NCBI GenBank assembly: GCA_031279175.1
Contig: JAITJA010000023.1
Coordinates: forward strand, 1-6,082
Direction of reading: 5' to 3'
From: Odoribacteraceae bacterium
GTDB lineage: Bacteria; Bacteroidota; Bacteroidia; Bacteroidales; Marinifilaceae
DNA length: 6,082 bases
The stretch's first letter is position 1. Every line of letters starts with the position of its first letter. The translations under genes were made by a program, and so were the position numbers. Positions 6,070-6,082 of the stretch are shown piece by piece. The notes under the pieces were generated by a model. It saw only the letters and a list, made by a program, of their open reading frames with translations. It was not told where the DNA came from and made no database searches.

Positions 6070-6082
6070 GAAGGTATCCCCG

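Overview
The window most likely comes from a GC-rich member of the Bacteroidota, probably Bacteroidales. Three things point that way. The two divergent promoters carry TAnnTTTG boxes typical of that phylum. The start codons follow A-rich stretches rather than clear Shine-Dalgarno sequences. The large rightward gene reads as the Bacteroidota form of the YfhO family. This is inferred from sequence features alone; no species is assigned.

Layout, left to right. Positions 1-193 hold two tandem arrays of 21-bp repeats: six copies at 1-126 and three unrelated copies at 131-193. A leftward two-gene operon follows. Transcription runs first through a Wzx/MATE-like polysaccharide flippase (2817 down to 1321), then through a GT4-type glycosyltransferase (1324 down to 221). 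The two genes are joined by an ATGA stop/start overlap. A 76-bp intergenic space (2818-2893) carries back-to-back promoter boxes. The rightward gene at 2894-5350 encodes an 818-residue YfhO-family multi-pass membrane protein with a large extracytoplasmic domain. The last 730 bases hold no convincing gene. They contain a 41-bp tandem array rich in palindromes, a terminator-like hairpin at its end, a decayed extension with the same period, an AT-rich island, and a run of hairpins that continues to the window edge.

The three genes make a plausible surface-glycan module. The GT4 enzyme would add a sugar to a lipid-linked acceptor on the cytoplasmic face. The flippase would move the lipid-linked saccharide across the inner membrane. 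YfhO, a GT-C-type protein, could act on the outer face. This is inference from family membership and neighbourhood, and the substrate is unknown.

The most unusual feature is the repeat DNA. The 131-193 array and the 5505-5750 array share a core (CGCGAGCT, then CGCGA, then CCTCC). They lie in the same orientation relative to the gene each one follows, so the same element sits downstream of both transcription units. All the arrays have periods near 21 or 41-42 bp.
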